NCBI GenBank assembly: GCA_030549495.1
Contig: JAUIRK010000463.1
Coordinates: 247,001-311,000, forward strand
Direction: 5' to 3'
DNA from: Nectonema munidae
Lineage: Eukaryota; Nematomorpha; Nectonematoida; Nectonematidae
Length of the DNA: 64,000 nt
Within the stretch, counting starts at the first letter, position 1; each line of letters opens with the position of its first letter. Shown one piece after another: positions 22,139 through 33,599 of the stretch. The notes below the pieces were generated by a model. The model did no database searches. It was not told the DNA's origin and worked only from the letters and a program-made list of their open reading frames with translations. Position numbers and translations under genes: made by a program.

Positions 22139-23900
22139 CCCCCTCCCCCTCTCCTGGGGTTTTTTTAAAAAAAAAGAGAAAAGGGGGGCGGAGAGAAAAA
22201 AAAGAAAAAAAAAAATAAAAAAGTTTAAATATAACCCAAAAAAAAAGAGTGAGGAACTTGAGCTTTTTCAGAACTACCAGAACTTCGCAAAACATTTTCA
22301 CAATTTTTTCACGAATCAGGCTCTAGAAAATAAATCAAATTTTGAACTTGCTAATCTTGTTCTTTGTTCTTTATTGTTGAACTTTCACAATTCATCAATC
22401 TCTTTTTCATGTTTTCAATAATTGAATCAAGTAATTTTCGACCAGGAAGATTTATGACTTTGTTATTTTCGATAAAGATAAAATTCTTAAAAGCACCTGA
22501 TTCAACTCTGAGATCGATTTCTTTTTCATAGTTTCACTTCCTTTTTTTAAGCAATTCAAACGCTTTGATAGTCCTTTTTATTAGATGGTCAGCTTTTGTA
22601 AGTGTTAAACATCTCCTTTGAAGAGGATTGGAAAGCAAAGAAATTTCTTGGAGTATATCTATCATAAGAGCTAGATCCTCCAAGAAATGCTCATTGCAAA
22701 GCCGTGCAGCCATCTCTGAATAATCTGCTTCACTAGTAAAATAATGGTACAATGCTGGATAAGCACGCCACACAGCAAGGGCAAATCTTAGACTGCAAGC
22801 AGCCCACGTTGGTCCTAAAACTCTTCCTATTTTAAGAATTGTTGGGGCAAGCTCTACAGAAATATTGAAAAGTTGTAATTGATTTTTATTTGATTGATGA
22901 AAAATTTTGTAGATTTTAACCTAAAAATTTTAAAATGGTTACTTGTTTTTTATGTCTAACAGAATCGTCGAAAACGATTTTCAAACGATGATTTAAGCAA
23001 TGCCAAAGGATGATCTTAGGATACTGTTTTTTAAGTCTAATGCCTACTCCAGATAGGCGGCCAAGCATTACACTTGCCCCATCTGAACAGAAAGCAATCA
23101 AATTATTTTTCAAATATTGATCATTGAATCCACCATCATGTAAACTTTTTAAAAGTGACGCGTATATTTGTTTCAGCTCCTTGTCCCTCCAATTGAACTA
23201 AATCAAAAAATACTGTTGGTGATCGATCACTATCTTCAATCTTCAGAAAAATTATAATAGTGGACTTATTAGATATGGTTGAAGCTTCATCCAGGATTAC
23301 ACAAATTTTCAACTTTTTTTTAATGATTTTAGTGAAAACTTTTTTCGGGATTTACGAGAATGAAGTCCAAATCCCATGTCAACTTCATTTTTATCTGAAG
23401 TTCGATCTCATCTTCAACATCAGAAAATGGTCTGCTTCTTTTTGGCAAACTGTATATTGTATTGTAAACTCTGCATGTAAAGGCTAAACATTTCTCATTC
23501 ATTTTATCAATGCTTTTGGTAATTGCGTCACCTGCATGATCTTGTTGTTGCTTCAAACAGACAATATGTGCTTTTGATGAAGAATGTTCCTTCATTTTTT
23601 CCTCAGGAATGCTTGCTGAATAGTTTAATTCTTTCCTGAGGCTTCGATGCTGCAGCTTTCCCATTCAACTGAAACTCGAATTCCTTTTGTATTTTGAAAA
23701 TTAGCACAGTGACCACACCTTATTTTTTTGTCACAGACAATCAATCCATCATACTTTTTTTGAAACTCTTCATATTGTATCGCACTCCAGCAATCTGGCA
23801 GAAATGATGCATCATTTGTTTAATCTGGAGGTAAAACTGTAGATGCAGTGGGTTTATCTAAAGAATAAGTTTTATCCGTATTTTTAGGAAGGTATAATCG
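21568..23900 (-). pseudogene. KIAA1586/ZNF862-like hAT element remnant
   Basis: CAGTGGTGGGATTCAAATTT at 21568 is a typical hAT terminus, here the 3' end of a minus-strand element. Transposase pieces run from about 23850 down to 22390. They are a Cys-rich N-terminal finger (CGHCANF near 23715), 111 open codons at 23329-23664, CSDGASVMLGR with WHCLNHRL at 22916-23113, YPALYHYF with ALMIDILQEISLL at 22534-22773, and KLLDSIIENMKKRL near 22400-22440. The order matches hAT proteins related to KIAA1586. The dimerisation tail is not found. Frames shift between the pieces, so it is dead. The matching 5' terminus was not found, and 24190-24230 carries only a GCCGGTTCTA word in the wrong orientation. 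Confidence 0.78.
22098..22240. repeat. extreme low-complexity tract (poly-T, then C/T, then A/G)
   Basis: A run of about 30 T is followed by a C/T tract, CCTGGGG and an A/G tract. It lies inside the decayed hAT element. Such a block is unusual here and may be a collapsed or mis-called homopolymer region. Confidence 0.8.
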
Positions 23901-24029
23901 CTTCTTTATCAGTAGTTTCTAAAAAAACCTTCAGGTCTTTGGACTTTATGCATGAAATTTAGTATATTTTGCTGCTTGATTTACTTTCTGTTGATACACG
24001 AAAATTGCGACTGCGAAAAAATGGTCTCA

Positions 24030-24300
24030 ATGGTGGCCTGGTCGTTTTAGAGGGCTGGCCTCAGAGAGGAAGTCTACTGTGTATATTTTTATAAAAAGTG
24101 AAAAAAGATTTCCCATTTCAGTTATATTACTGTAAATCAAACAGTCTTGCTTAAAAACTTAGAGTTCTTTTCAAAAATACATTTGCTTACTGTAGCCGGT
24201 TCTACGAACTCACAAAATTCTATGAGATTGATTTTTTGACTCAGGATGGAAGCCTCTGGATTCGATTCCTCATCGATACGAATTTGTTCATAGTTTGACA
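24030..24300 (+). repeat. possible interrupted tRNA-derived SINE
   Basis: An A-box-like TGGCCTGGTCG near 24035 and a B-box-like GGATTCGATTCC near 24258 lie about 220 bases apart. A duplicated word, CTCAGAGAGGAAG near 24058 and CTCAGGATGGAAG near 24240, brackets the extra sequence. If the middle is removed the two boxes come to tRNA spacing, suggesting a small insertion into a SINE head. Confidence 0.25.
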
Positions 24301-25187
24301 TAAGCGTTACATCAGTGCCTGGTCAATGAAAACTACGTTTTACTCAAAATTGGAAATTTTGCTACATAATTAACATAAGAGAGAAAGGAGACAAAATAAA
24401 CTAATAAAGCCATTTACACTATTTTAAAATGAAACTGTCCGTTCTCAGAATAATTTCAAAATAATAGGAGACATAAAAAATGATAGTTTATTTGATATTT
24501 TCAAGTTTTTATATGCAGAAAAGCAAACGTTGAAGTAGCTAACCCTTATAGGGTGATTTGGTAACGCTTGTATTTTTACATTTTGTAAGGAATCATAGTA
24601 TACAAAAAATTGTAGTTTAATCACTTTTCATAAAATTATTTAAGTCTAAGAAAACAAAATCATTAAAAAACTATTTAAACAAACATAAATCATAAAAATT
24701 ATAGTATACGAGAACAAGAAAATCTGTGTTTTTTGACTATTTCTGTCTACAAATAAAATTCTGACAGCTGACATAAATAGATCAAGTACATATTTAACAA
24801 ATGGGAAATTTTGTTTCGATATTATATTTTTATTATAATAATCAACAATTTTCTTAAAAAAAATTATTTAGTTAATTATGTACAGTGTTACTTACAAAAT
24901 TTAAAAATCGAACATTATAAAAAATATCTCTTCTCAAATATTAAACAAATAGAGTATTTTTGCTTTTAATCTGAATAGTAGTCAAAATATTCATTCCCAA
25001 ATAGCTATTGAAAAAAATTTCTTAACTATTGAAAATATTAAAGTTTTCAAATGTTACACAATGTAACAAACGTACTGATAAAGATTAAAAGCGACCTTTG
25101 TTGAAAAATTTTTTAACGCGAGTCTGATAATATTCATTGATATAAAATGGTAACGATTGATAACTTTATTTTTCTCTCATTTAAAAA
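24301..25187. other. AT-rich DNA, no gene seen
   Basis: Nothing recognisable between the SINE-like block and the hAT element at 25195. Confidence 0.5.
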
Positions 25188-25281
25188 CATAAACTAACAT
25201 CCCAGCACATTGATTTTATTAAAAGGTTCCAGAAAATACAAAAGGTTCTAACAAAAATTCATTTCTTTTAGTCTGAGCTGC

Positions 25282-27605
25282 TTAAAGAAAACTATATGCT
25301 AAATGAATAGAAGTTGGATTTTTAGAATGAATAGCATCTTCAAGTCTTTTTGAAGCTTTATCAAGTAAACTATTGGTAGATTTCTGAACGATTTCATATT
25401 CACGACTTTTTTCTTCGTAGTGCATTTCAATCTCCTCAATTTTAACTTTTTTTGACTTAAAAATTCGGCAGATTTCTTCTGATCTCTGTTTTGCACTTTC
25501 TTGTTTTCGCTTCTCAATTTTATTCTTTTTATCTATTTCCAAATTATCTTTATACTTTCGATAAGCACTTTTGCCTAAATTAAGAAGTTCGCGAGTTAAA
25601 GGAACAGCATATGGTCTGTTATCAAAATACTGCAATCCGCTTCTCACAACCAAACGCGCATTCATAGATTTCAAAGACAAATTACTTTTATCATCAGTTA
25701 AAATTCTTTTTGAAATTGAAAACTGTCTTTCAACATCGGCGTTACCATGCGAAACGCATAAAGCAGCTTTAACTATGCTCATTAATACAGGATACTTGGG
25801 CATTCCGGAAGAAGTTTTGATTGAAAATATATACCTCCAATAAAAATCGACTCTATCTTTTGTATATTTTTCAAGAATAGTCTCAGTCTGCAAAACCTTC
25901 CATTCATCTATCAAAACTTCTGTATCAGCTTTTTGAGGCAAAATGCTAGCAAGTTTTTAAATGTCACTTAAACTAGAAAAATGCGATCTTCTATCTGGAG
26001 AAAGACAATGAAAGCACTTGATTAATTCATCGCACAATAGAGATGATTTTAATATGTAAAAGCAAGACTCCTTATAGAAAGAAAAACATTTTCTCATAAA
26101 ATTCGTGATTATAATGGAATCAATACCAAGTTTATTTAATTTAATTTTAATTTCTTCACAAAATATCATTTTTTTGGATCAATAAAAAATTTTTCTGATT
26201 CATTTTCAACAGAATTTAGAAACTTTTTTAAAATTTCTTTTATGGAGAAATTCTTTTCTATAGGGGTTTCTAAAATTCTGTTTGCTAATGTGATGGTTAG
26301 ATTTATAATTTCTTCATAAATAAGATGAATTAATGGCTCAGTGTTCTGAAACTTTCTGTTAAATTTTTCAAAAACCTGTATTGCTGAATTAATAAAAAGA
26401 AGTTCGACTTTGAGAGTTGGAGTATTCAGCTGTTCAACAATAAACTTGTAATAAAAATTTGATTTTGCGGACTTGCAATTATTTGGAACGAAAACTAGAA
26501 AATATTTTTTAAGAACATCCCATTGTTCCAATATTTTTTTAACATAAACACCAAGAGAAATCCATCGATTGTCAGTGTGCTTCTTTAGCTTTGATATTGG
26601 GTAGTTTAATTCTTCTTGTACTTTGTGAAAATCCTCATAATGAGTAGGCCATCCTTTAAAGTATTTGTAAACAAAAGTTAAAAAAGAAGAAATTTTTTCA
26701 TTCAAAGCCTTTATGCCTTTTGAAAACGCATTGTGAATTACATGCAACTGACATGTTCCAGCATTAAAAAGAGCTTTTCCTCTACAAATTTTCACTGTTT
26801 TATTAATAAGGGAAAAAACTTTTTTGTTAACATTCGGACCATCACTGAAAAGTGTAATAAAATTTTCAAACTTTAAATTGTTTGCGTTAACAACATTGAT
26901 AATTGATTCTGATATAGTTTCACTTGGAGCATGGCCTAAATGCAAACTTTCTAGATGAAACGAACAAACCTGATCAAGAATGCTTGACCAAAATCTTATC
27001 ATAATTTCTAGCTCTTTTTTATCTTCTAAGTTAGTTGTTTCATCATAAGAAATAACAAAACTTTTATCTTTAGCGTCATCCAAAATCATTTTTTTTAAAT
27101 ATGGACCCAGTGCTTCTGTTAATAAATAGCTTGATTTAGTAGAGCCTAGTGAAAATTCTTTTGGTATTTTTCCTGGAAACATGTACTGTAAAGTTTCAGC
27201 TAAATCATTATTTGAAGGTAATGAATAATTTGACAAAATACTTTTAAGCATCCAAATAAGTTCAGCTTTTGTTGCTTCATCTCGTTTGCAGAATAAGTAT
27301 AATTTAGTCTGATTACAAGCGTTTTCAGGAATCGTAGAAGTAGATGCAACTTGATCTGATTTTGAAACAGTTTCTAAAGTGCATTGAAGAATATCTGAAC
27401 GTTCCACAGTTGTTTTTTTATGTTTTTCAGTGTTAGAGTGATTCATTATTCCTTGAATTCCTTTTTTCTTAATACTGATAGAAACTTTATAAATATTACA
27501 AAAGGCTTCTTCATTATTCTTTCGAATACACCAAAAATCAATTGTTTTACCAGATGCATCTTCTTTTTTGAGCCAGTCATTATTAAACTTAATATTGCGT
27601 CCCAT
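25282..27605 (-). pseudogene. hAT transposase, nearly intact
   Basis: Three consecutive blocks make up about 770 codons. Block 1 (27605-26166) opens MGRNIKFNNDWLKK with a BED-like Cys2/His2 finger near residues 25-62. It continues with SYDETTNLEDKKE and TLFSDGPNVNKK, typical of the hAT catalytic core, and DNRWISLGVYV. Block 2 (26169-25957) is joined by a frame change inside a run of seven A at about 26168. Block 3 (25941-25282) is in frame with block 2 after one TAA. It carries the dimerisation motif SHGNADVERQFSISKR and a Lys/Glu-rich coiled tail. So only one frameshift and one stop are apparent, and the frameshift is in a homopolymer that could be a base-calling error. It cuts and pastes DNA; the nearest relatives I recall are uncharacterised BED-finger hATs of invertebrates. 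Confidence 0.85.
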
Positions 27606-28177
27606 TTAAAAAAATTTTCTATCTAAACTGAAATCAAAATATAAAAAAATAAATCATTTAAAAATGTATGCAACATAAATTTAAATTGAAATTTTTTATA
27701 ATCAAAAACTTTTTTGGAAAATAACAAGATTATTAAAATTTTTCTATTTAAATCTTTCATCTACAAAAACTTCTTTAAATTTCCAAAGTATTTAGATCAA
27801 TATTTAAACAAAAGCAACCTTAAAAATACAGTTAATTCGTTAAAAGCCCAATTACAAAAATAACAACTAGATAAATATAAGCAAATATCAAAATTTTAAA
27901 TAGAAACACAAGAAAATAAAATAAATCAACTTACATACTGATGTTAAGTATATAAAAAAGTAATTCCTGCAACATTTTTTCTGAGCAGTCTAACAAAAAT
28001 AAAAAGCAATCAAGTTTGTTTTCAGATTGTAAAGGGAAATACCTTTACATATTATGGCCCTTTTTGTAGTGTATCACATAACAAAGAGAAGAGTGTAATT
28101 AAATCAAAACACATACTTGAGAATATAAAAAAAAATAATATAAGCAAGCAAGACATTGAGCAAAACTTTATTTCATT

Positions 28178-28522
28178 TTTATAAAAGTACTTCATAAAAA
28201 GTAAGTAAAGCCGAAAGTGTTTCGTCATTTAATCTGTTTCTTATTTTTGTCTTGAAGCATCCCATTGAAGAAAATACTCTTTCTGGTAGAGATGTTGGCT
28301 TTATTGTTTTCAGGGCACTGTAAACTAGTTCCAGCTTTTCTGATGTTTTTTTATATTCTTTAAAGAGAAAAAAATTCTTTTTTTGATAGAACTTAATAGT
28401 GTTTCATCATCATGTTCAAAACGTTGTTCATTTTTGTGTTTCCCCATGATTTCATTCATTGATTTCATTTTTTTCTGTTTTACCCCGGGGCAACGGGAAC
28501 GGGGTGGATTCTCTAGTTGCAC
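28178..28522 (-). pseudogene. C-terminal fragment of a second hAT transposase
   Basis: On the minus strand, TIKPTSLPERVFSSMG with KTKIRNRLNDETLSALLTF is the classic hAT C-terminal dimerisation motif. It ends in a TAA followed within about 20 bases by AATAAA. Sequence upstream (KSMNEIMGKHKNEQRFEHD and on) continues in another frame. The dimerisation segment differs from the one in the element at 25282, so it belongs to another family caught inside the 25195-28674 element. Confidence 0.75.
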
Positions 28523-28579
28523 TTAGCTATAATTCAATTGTATTATGTGCGCATTCACTATTTTACAGTTAAAAACAAA

Positions 28580-28662
28580 AATAAAAAGGTTCTAAAGGTT
28601 CTAAAATTTAATAAAGGTTCCAAAAAAGTGAAAAAGGTTCCAAAGGTTCAAAAGGTTCTACG
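28580..28662 (+). repeat. cluster of AAAGGTTC subterminal repeats
   Basis: Seven AAAGGTTC or AAGGTTC words occur in about 80 bases next to the right end of the hAT element. Two more, in the same orientation, lie near its left end (25223-25250). Subterminal short repeats are usual transposase-binding sites in hAT elements; same-strand orientation at both ends is less usual. Confidence 0.6.
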
Positions 28663-28681
28663 CTGGGATGTCTGCATAAAC

Positions 28682-30190
28682 AAATTTTCGCAACACTGAA
28701 AACACATTGGGAAGGGGGATGTTTAAACCTCACGCAAATTTGAACATACATATTTTTCTAGTACACGGCTTATGTATAATTATTTTGATCAAGTCATTAA
28801 TGACAATTACTGGGTTTCAAATTTAAATTTTATTGTTAAAACCAGGGCTAGAGTAAGAGTAAGAGTAAGGGAGTAAGCAAATTTTCAGGGAGTAAGAGAA
28901 AGATTAAAGAGTATAGAAGTATATTTGTTATTCTATTGCTCGTAATGATTGATTTAATGTATCTTGTTTTTAGGAACTAATATAATTTGATTCAATGTTG
29001 AGATTATATTTTAGCTATTTGTTTTACTCAGCCGTTTTTGTTCTTTTAAGTATTAAATAATTTTTTGTATTGTTAGGAATTTGCTTCAAAAAGTATAGTT
29101 ACATTTAATTGAAATTTGGTTAGTAATTACCATATAATGTAACTTCTCGCAGATGTGAATCCCTTATATATTACAAATATATCATATTCAAATATAAATT
29201 GTAAAGAAAATATACAATTTGAACTTGGTTTTTTAAATATTCAATTAAATAAAATTTAAAATTCTTCTTATTCAGATTTGTGTTAAATAGATCCAAACAT
29301 CATTTGTGTAGTTTTTTCGACATATTAGGAACGTTAAGAGCGAAAATTCTCAAATAACAAATGAATTGATTCAAATACATCTGTAAAAAATACCGTTTCC
29401 ATTCAAACATAAATTTGAAAAAGGATTTTTATCTATTCCATATGAAACTAATGATCAACTGTTTTTGCTCAGAATCACAAGGATTATTTATCATCTCGAG
29501 TACACATAGGGTTAATCTACCTCTATTATACTTAGATATATATGAGAAGCAAATTTTATCAAGATTCAAGATCGATTACTCTACTTTACCTACAAGTTTG
29601 ACATAATTTTTATCGAAATATTTCTAAAACTAACTTCTTTAAAAAAGCTATAAAAAACATAATCGTATTTTAATTTACGTCAATAATGAAGATTTGTTTT
29701 TCGTGCTTTTTCTACCCAAAAATAAAAATATTGTATTAAAAGATAAAAATGATTTCAAAAACAAGACTTTTCGTCTACTTTTGTATCACAAACAAACTTG
29801 TACATCATAATTATTTTTTTAATAATAATAACTTTATTTCAGAACAAAACTAGTCAAATATATTTATTTCATAAGCTAGAAAAAATATTAATAATAATTA
29901 ATTACTAAGAAACCAAAAATTTCTAGTCCCCTGATAAAAAAATATTTTAAACAATATCCATGATCAGTATAATACAAATCAGAATCATAATGAAATTTAA
30001 GCTAAACACTATATGCTGTTATTCCACGAGAAAAATATATTGTCTTTTAGATAAAATAAAGGGAACTTGAAAAGTAGAAAAAAATATTTAAATTTGAATT
30101 GTACTCTTTAATATCTTAGAAAAAGAGTTGATGAGAAAAGAAAAAAATTACTTTTAAAATATAAATTTGTGTTATTATATATAATAGTAT
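28682..30190. other. AT-rich DNA, no gene seen
   Basis: A short GTAAGA-rich stretch at 28855-28920 is the only patterned part. Confidence 0.5.
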
Positions 30191-30408
30191 TGTTATGGCG
30201 TAAGGAGTAGTGGAAATAGACTTTATTGAAAGAAGAGTAACACGTAAAAAGGAAACCTTTACGGTACAAAGATAACATATACAATGTGAACTATATATAT
30301 CAAAAACATTTAGTGGTGCTTCAGGATGTATTTACAAAGTATGTGAAAGCATGCTAAACAGTCAGTGATACTCAAGGATAATTGTAACTTGTGAAAACAC
30401 TTATTACA
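30191..30408 (-). repeat. 3' LTR of the Gypsy fossil
   Basis: On the minus strand the segment begins TGTAATAAG and ends CCATAACA (TG...CA ends). It is preceded by a purine-rich tract suitable as a polypurine primer site and contains an AATAAA signal near its end. Length about 218 bases. A second copy was not seen. Confidence 0.55.
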
Positions 30409-30429
30409 TTTTTTCTTTCTGTTAAAATT

Positions 30430-31980
30430 TAAATCTATCCGGGGTTCTGCGAATTCTTTGTGATAGTCTGTGTAGGTTTTCTACTTCTTGATTAGGCACT
30501 TGAACATCTTCTTCAGGTTCACAAACTTTAAAGTTTTTCAATGCTTTAACTGGTTATTGAACTTCGGTTTGTTCCAACAAAAGATCATCTCCATCACTGC
30601 ATTCTCCAATCTCGTTTCCAGAAGGAGCTAAGTGGCGAGTTGGAACAGTAAGCTCATTACCAAGAAAGTTCTTAACTTTTGCGTAATGCGGATTAACTTC
30701 AATCAAGTCTACAACTTCAATGCCAGAATCATATTTGGACGCTTTAACGTTTTTTTTCAGAATAGCTTGTTTTGAAGACAGCAACCATGTAGGGAGTTGG
30801 TATCCATTGAGGGTACGGCGTTGAAACTTAAACATCCTTTCATGGGGCGTCTCATTTGTGGCCGTTGAAAGAAGTGAACGTATGCTGTGTAATGCTAAAG
30901 GAACCACATCTTCCCATTTTGAAATTGGCAGATTCTCAGAATTTAAGTAGCACTCTATAGCCTTCCATATAGTTGAGTTAAAGCGTTCCACTTGTCCGTT
31001 CCCTTGAGGATTATAACTTGAAGTTCTACTTTGACATATACCACAGGAGAACAAAAAAGTTTGCAATTCTTTTGACATGAAGGAGCTTCCTCTATCAGAA
31101 TGAACAAAAGCAGGATAACCAAAGATAGTAAAAAGCTGAGTTAAGCATGCTTTAATTGAATCAGCAGACATATCTTTTGTTGCAAAGGCAAATGGATAGC
31201 GCGAGTATTCGTCTACTATGACAAGTAAATATCTTTTCCCAGAACAAGATGGCAAAGGCCGGGTGAGACTTTTTACCCAAATACACCCAAATATACCCAA
31301 ATACACCCAAACAGATGAAAACAAATTTAAATATTCAAAGAATAAGTTAAATATGCATAGAAGAATTATTCTTAGGATAAAACTAATATAAATTATAAAT
31401 CTATATAAATAAAATTATACTATTTAAACTAATATAAATAAAATTAATCTATTTTTTTTTAAATTAAAATTGTTTATATTATAATAATAACTTAAAATAT
31501 AATAATTATTTATAAATAATAATATAATTAATTTACAATAGTAAGTTTGAAAACACAAAATAATTTTTTAATTTAAATAATTTGGCAAGAAAATGGGTGA
31601 CATAAAAATATATAACAATACTCTATTACCAGGGCCCGTTCAAACTTAAATATCTGTATATCTTTTTATTTTAAGTATTTATTTAATATTATTTTTAATT
31701 TCAAGTTCTTATTTGTAAATAAAGAACATATTTGTGTATATTTGGGTGTATTTGGGTATATTTGGGTGTATTTGGGTAAAAAGTCTCACCCGGCCTTTCC
31801 ATGCTTGAGTTGCTTTGATTAAATGGGTTTTAGGAGGTGTGAAATACCTTGGTTTGAGATGTGCACATGTTTTGCAGTAAGAAATTACCGTCTTTATTTC
31901 TTCAATTGAAAAGGGAAAATTCTTGGAACGTACGAAATGAGCCATTCTTGAAACACCTGGATGACACAATCCTTTATAAA
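30430..31980 (-). pseudogene. Gypsy fossil: integrase
   Basis: The recognisable core includes VDEYSRYPFAF, HSDRGSSFMS and NPQGNGQVERFN, with a Cys/His zinc region on its N-terminal side (about 31800-31980). The MITE at 31261-31791 lies between the two parts. Fossil, not functional. Confidence 0.85.
31261..31791. mobile_element. 531-bp MITE with repeat-bearing inverted ends
   Basis: GGGTGAGACTTTTTACCC at 31261 is followed by ACCCAAATAY decamers. The whole about 48-base block recurs inverted at the right end (GGGTAAAAAGTCTCACCC ending 31791). GGCC flanks both sides (31257-31260 and 31792-31795), a likely 4-bp target-site duplication at an AAAGGCCTTT site. The interior is AT-rich and non-coding. 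Related pieces lie at 48518-48604 with 49707-49850, and at 63575-63688. It is inserted in the Gypsy integrase. The superfamily is not assigned. Confidence 0.82.
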
Positions 31981-32049
31981 TTTGAACCAATGTTTGCGAC
32001 TGATCAATCAACCAGAAGCAACGTGAAAGAGTGTCAGCTACTTTGTTAT

Positions 32050-33290
32050 TGCTTCCTGAACGGTATATTATGTCAAAATTGAAACATGCTAGTTCAACCC
32101 TCCATCTATTAATTTTCTCATTCTTTACTTTCGAATACTTTTCTTTGGAGAACATAAACTTTACGGACTTTTGATCAGTTATCAGTGTGAAATGTTTGCC
32201 AAGTAATAAATGGCTCCATCTACGGATTGACTCCACAATGGCGTAAGCTTCCTTTTTCACAATGTGATGCGCTCTTTCACTTTTCTGCAAACTTCTAGAA
32301 AAAAAAGCAACTGGCCTGCCTTTCTGACATAAAACTCCCGAAATGCTGTGTTCGCTAGCGTCTGTTTTCACTGTTAATGGACATTTCTCAACAATGACTA
32401 GCAATACAGAATCCTCTATATCTTTTTTTAAGAGATCAAAAGCATCTGCAGCCTCCTTAGAAAGTGGGAAAGTTTTACAATGTATAAATGGTCTTATTTT
32501 CGCTGAATAATTTTTTACCCAATAAGAATAATATGAAAACAAACCTTCAATACGTTTCTTTGATTTCAATTCAGTAGGAAGTGGTAATCTCTTAAACCCT
32601 GTAATCTATCAGGGTCAACCCTAAAGTTCCCTTGAGATATTAAATATCCTAAAAACTTAATAGAAGTGGTAGAAATCTTACTCTTTTCTTCATTAAATGT
32701 AAGATTGAAACCTTTCGCGGCTTTCATAAAATCATAATAATGCTTGTCATGTTCGTGTTAATTTTTACCAACTATTGTTATATTATCTAAGTAAGCATAA
32801 ACACCTTTTAAATGATTTAATTTTATAAATGAGTCCATTATACGTTGGAAGCAAGCTACACCATTAGTAATTCCAAAAGGCATTCTAATAAATTGATATA
32901 GTCCTCTATTAACCTGAAAAGCTGTATATGCTCTATCCGCAATTGATAAAGGAATTGGATCATAAACTGATTTCAAATCTAACATACTAAAAACAGAATT
33001 TTTCGATATCTCCTGTACCAGGTCGTTAATTCGTGGCAAAGGGTAAGCATCTAGCTGTGAATATCTGTTAATAGTTTGAGAATAGTCAATACACATTCTA
33101 CGTTTATTATCTTTATTAACAATAACAGCTTGTGCTCTCCAAGTGGAATTACTATGCTCTATGATACCATCCTTTAAAACACTAGCTACTTCTCTTTCTA
33201 AAAAATCTTCATCTTTTTTTGAAAAATTCATAGATCTAGTTGCTATAGGACGACAGTTTTTAGAAACATTTAAAAAAAGATTAGAGGTTC
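32050..33290 (-). pseudogene. Gypsy fossil: reverse transcriptase and RNase H
   Basis: The reverse transcriptase part has MCIDYSQTINRY, MLDLKSVYD and FQVNRGLYQFIRMPFGI. The RNase H part has TDASEHSISGVLCQ and KKEAYAIVESIRRW. Together these are typical of Ty3/Gypsy pol. Fossil, broken. Confidence 0.88.
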
Positions 33291-33599
33291 AATGTTGAGT
33301 GAGTTTAGCGTTGAAATGATTAAAGGTGGTAACTTTCCTCCCATTTCAAATATAACTCTATCATACTCACCCTTAAAATCATGTCCTAAAACTATGTCAC
33401 TAGATAGGCCGTCCAGTAACATTAGTTTAAAACTTTCCCTTTGAAACTTTTCTATAACATTTAAAGGTCTGCAATCCTAAGCTCTTAGCTACTTTAGACC
33501 TAATAAAACTATCGGTTGAAGAGCTGTCAATTAAAGCCTTAAGTTTAAACTTTTCTACTCCAATTTCAACTATTACTTTGTCTCAACCTCTAGACGAAT

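Larger units (their letters stand above)
25195..28674 (-). mobile_element. nearly complete hAT transposon with inverted ends and target-site duplication
   Basis: ACATCCCAGC at the left end (25199) is matched by its inverted copy at the right end (28661-28670). The flanks share CATAAAC on both sides (25188-25194 and 28675-28681), consistent with the 8-bp target-site duplication of hAT elements with one base changed. Inside are a hAT transposase on the minus strand (25282-27605), AT-rich sequence, a fragment of a different hAT (28178-28522) and a cluster of AAAGGTTC repeats near the right end, with two more at the left end. The right end read inward begins CAGACATCCC, close to the CAG start of the superfamily. 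Confidence 0.72.

Noticed and set aside
22083-22301. 72-codon open frame on the minus strand
   Set aside because: Its sequence is Lys and Phe runs produced by the low-complexity tract.
25571-25843. Open frame of 90 codons on the plus strand
   Set aside because: Antisense to the hAT dimerisation region, which has clear family similarity on the minus strand.
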